Assembly: GCA_029777145.1 (NCBI GenBank)
Contig: JAKOSS010000299.1
Location: forward strand, 1 to 6,597
Direction: 5' to 3'
Length of the DNA stretch: 6,597 bases
Source of the DNA: Acidobacteriota bacterium
GTDB taxonomy: Bacteria > Acidobacteriota > Blastocatellia > Pyrinomonadales > Pyrinomonadaceae
Below, piece after piece: positions 6,067 through 6,597 of this stretch. Under the pieces are notes generated by a model. The model ran no database searches and was not told where the DNA came from. It saw nothing but the letters and a program-made list of their open reading frames with translations. Position 1 is the stretch's first letter. Each line of letters opens with the position of its first letter. The position numbers and the translations under genes were made by a program.

Positions 6067-6183
6067 GTCAGTGGTCAGTGGTCAGTGGTCAGTGGTCAGT
6101 GGTCAGTGGTCAGTAGTCAGTAGTCAGTAGTCAGTAGTCAGTAGTCAGTGGTCAGTGGTCAGTGGTCAGTGGTCAGTGGTCAG
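6067..6183. repeat. Heptanucleotide tandem array GTCAGTG/GTCAGTA
   Basis: There are sixteen full 7-bp units and a 5-base partial one. They are arranged in blocks: six GTCAGTG (6067-6108), five GTCAGTA (6109-6143), five GTCAGTG (6144-6178), then GTCAG (6179-6183). Every unit matches one of the two types exactly. It fills the space immediately upstream of the DinB-like gene. It resembles heptameric STRR arrays of cyanobacteria and is expected to vary in copy number by replication slippage. Confidence 0.97.
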
Positions 6184-6201
6184 GTTGATCAGTCGGCAGC
6201 C

Positions 6202-6260
6202 AATCGCAAATCGCAAATTGAAAATCGCAAATCCGCAATCCCGAATCCGAATTCCCAAAT
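6202..6260. repeat. Degenerate AAATCGC / CCGAATC / CCCAAAT array
   Basis: Loosely heptameric A/C-rich repeats (AATCGCA, AATCCGC, CCGAATC and similar) run from AATCGCAAATCGCAAATTG to ATTCCCAAAT. The final 12 bases, ATTCCCAAATGC (6251-6262), and the nearby CGCTCATTTT (6262-6271) recur at 107-118 and 131-140. It lies between the heptamer array and the stop codon of the next - strand gene. Non-coding. Confidence 0.7.
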
Positions 6261-6264
6261 GCGC

Positions 6265-6597
6265 TCATTTTCCTTGTCCCGAAAGTATCAGCCGGTGCCA
6301 GCGAAGGCTGCTGAAGAGGTCCTCGGACGAATTCTCGTATTCCCGCACATAACCCGTCTGGAAATAGATATTGTCCTCGGTCGACCAATTGAGCATGATG
6401 ATCGGCTGAAACGAGACGAGCGTTTTTTCATCCGGAAGTGCCGTCACGTCAACATTTGCGTTTGAATTGACTTCAGGCTCAACATTTGAGTTCGGATCCG
6501 TCTGCGACTGCTTCGCCCGATCGTAAGCCTGCGACGAGATCAGCAGCGGGTTGCGGAGCGGTATCGCCGCCTGCGTCGGAGCATTGCCGATCGCATC
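6265..6597 (-). CDS. C-terminal part of an unrecognised protein, runs off the window
   Basis: The last 110 codons of a - strand gene whose start lies beyond 6597; the frame is open from the edge to TGA at 6265-6267. The visible protein begins DAIGNAPTQAAIPLRNPLL, passes through a polar Asn-rich linker (DPNSNVEPEVNSNANVD, residues 34-50), and ends in a compact segment with MLNWSTEDNIYFQTGYV (68-84), SSLRWHRLIL and GQGK. Linkers of this Asn/Ala/Val type occur in exported proteins of Blastocatellia, but I do not recognise the end domain. A short GTG start at 6447 would cut the linker and is not believed, because the frame continues upstream with normal codon use. It lies on the same strand as the DinB-like gene. 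Confidence 0.7.
   Translation of the reverse strand, partial: DAIGNAPTQAAIPLRNPLLISSQAYDRAKQSQTDPNSNVEPEVNSNANVDVTALPDEKTLVSFQPIIMLNWSTEDNIYFQTGYVREYENSSEDLFSSLRWHRLILSGQGK

Noticed and set aside
6067..6183. CRISPR array
   Set aside because: The units are contiguous heptamers with no spacers, and no cas gene is present.
5916..6465. Open frames on the + strand running through the heptamer array
   Set aside because: A 7-bp repeat without stop codons gives a VSGQWS-type pattern by chance; no domain or conserved start.

Overview
The window is GC-rich bacterial DNA holding four complete genes and one partial gene, separated by repeat-laden spacers. The best guess for the source is an Acidobacteriota bacterium of the Blastocatellia/Pyrinomonadaceae type. 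This is inferred from a secreted protein that joins Ser-Pro-Thr linkers, a CHRD-like domain and FRPSTGxWY-type VCBS/FG-GAP repeats, from an Asn-rich linker of the NSNANVD kind, and from spacers full of heptanucleotide-like tandem repeats. No rRNA, tRNA or taxonomic marker gene is present, so the assignment is soft.

Layout on the + strand: two small hairpins (11-39) and a degenerate CCCAAATCCCACAT array (47-118) precede a secreted subtilisin-like (S8) protease (205-1596) with a clear rho-independent terminator (1623-1655). The next spacer is largely filled by a 254-bp non-coding palindromic element (1673-1926). It has 27-bp imperfect terminal inverted repeats, a second nested inverted repeat and three internal hairpins, and looks like a MITE or compound REP element. 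A large secreted modular protein follows (2113-4233): a duplicated domain of about 100 residues, Pro/Ser/Thr linkers, a CHRD-like domain and six calcium-loop repeats. It ends at a strong terminator (4306-4346). The next spacer carries another near-perfect inverted repeat (4364-4465) and leads into a membrane-anchored diheme cytochrome c (4592-5533).

On the - strand, a DinB/YfiT-like four-helix protein (5535-6065) converges on the cytochrome gene with one base between the stop codons. Its start codon is one base from a 117-bp GTCAGTG/GTCAGTA heptamer array (6067-6183). A degenerate AAATCGC/CCCAAAT array (6202-6260) follows, and then the 3' end of a further - strand gene (6265-6597) that runs off the window. 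That gene and the DinB-like gene share a strand and could be co-transcribed through the repeats.

The genes do not form an obvious pathway. The protease, the VCBS/CHRD protein and the cytochrome are all exported or membrane-anchored, but each of the first two has its own terminator, so they are probably independent units. I found no convincing new multi-gene system. The most unusual material is in the spacers: two palindromic elements, a two-type heptamer array against a start codon, and a related array at both ends of the window.
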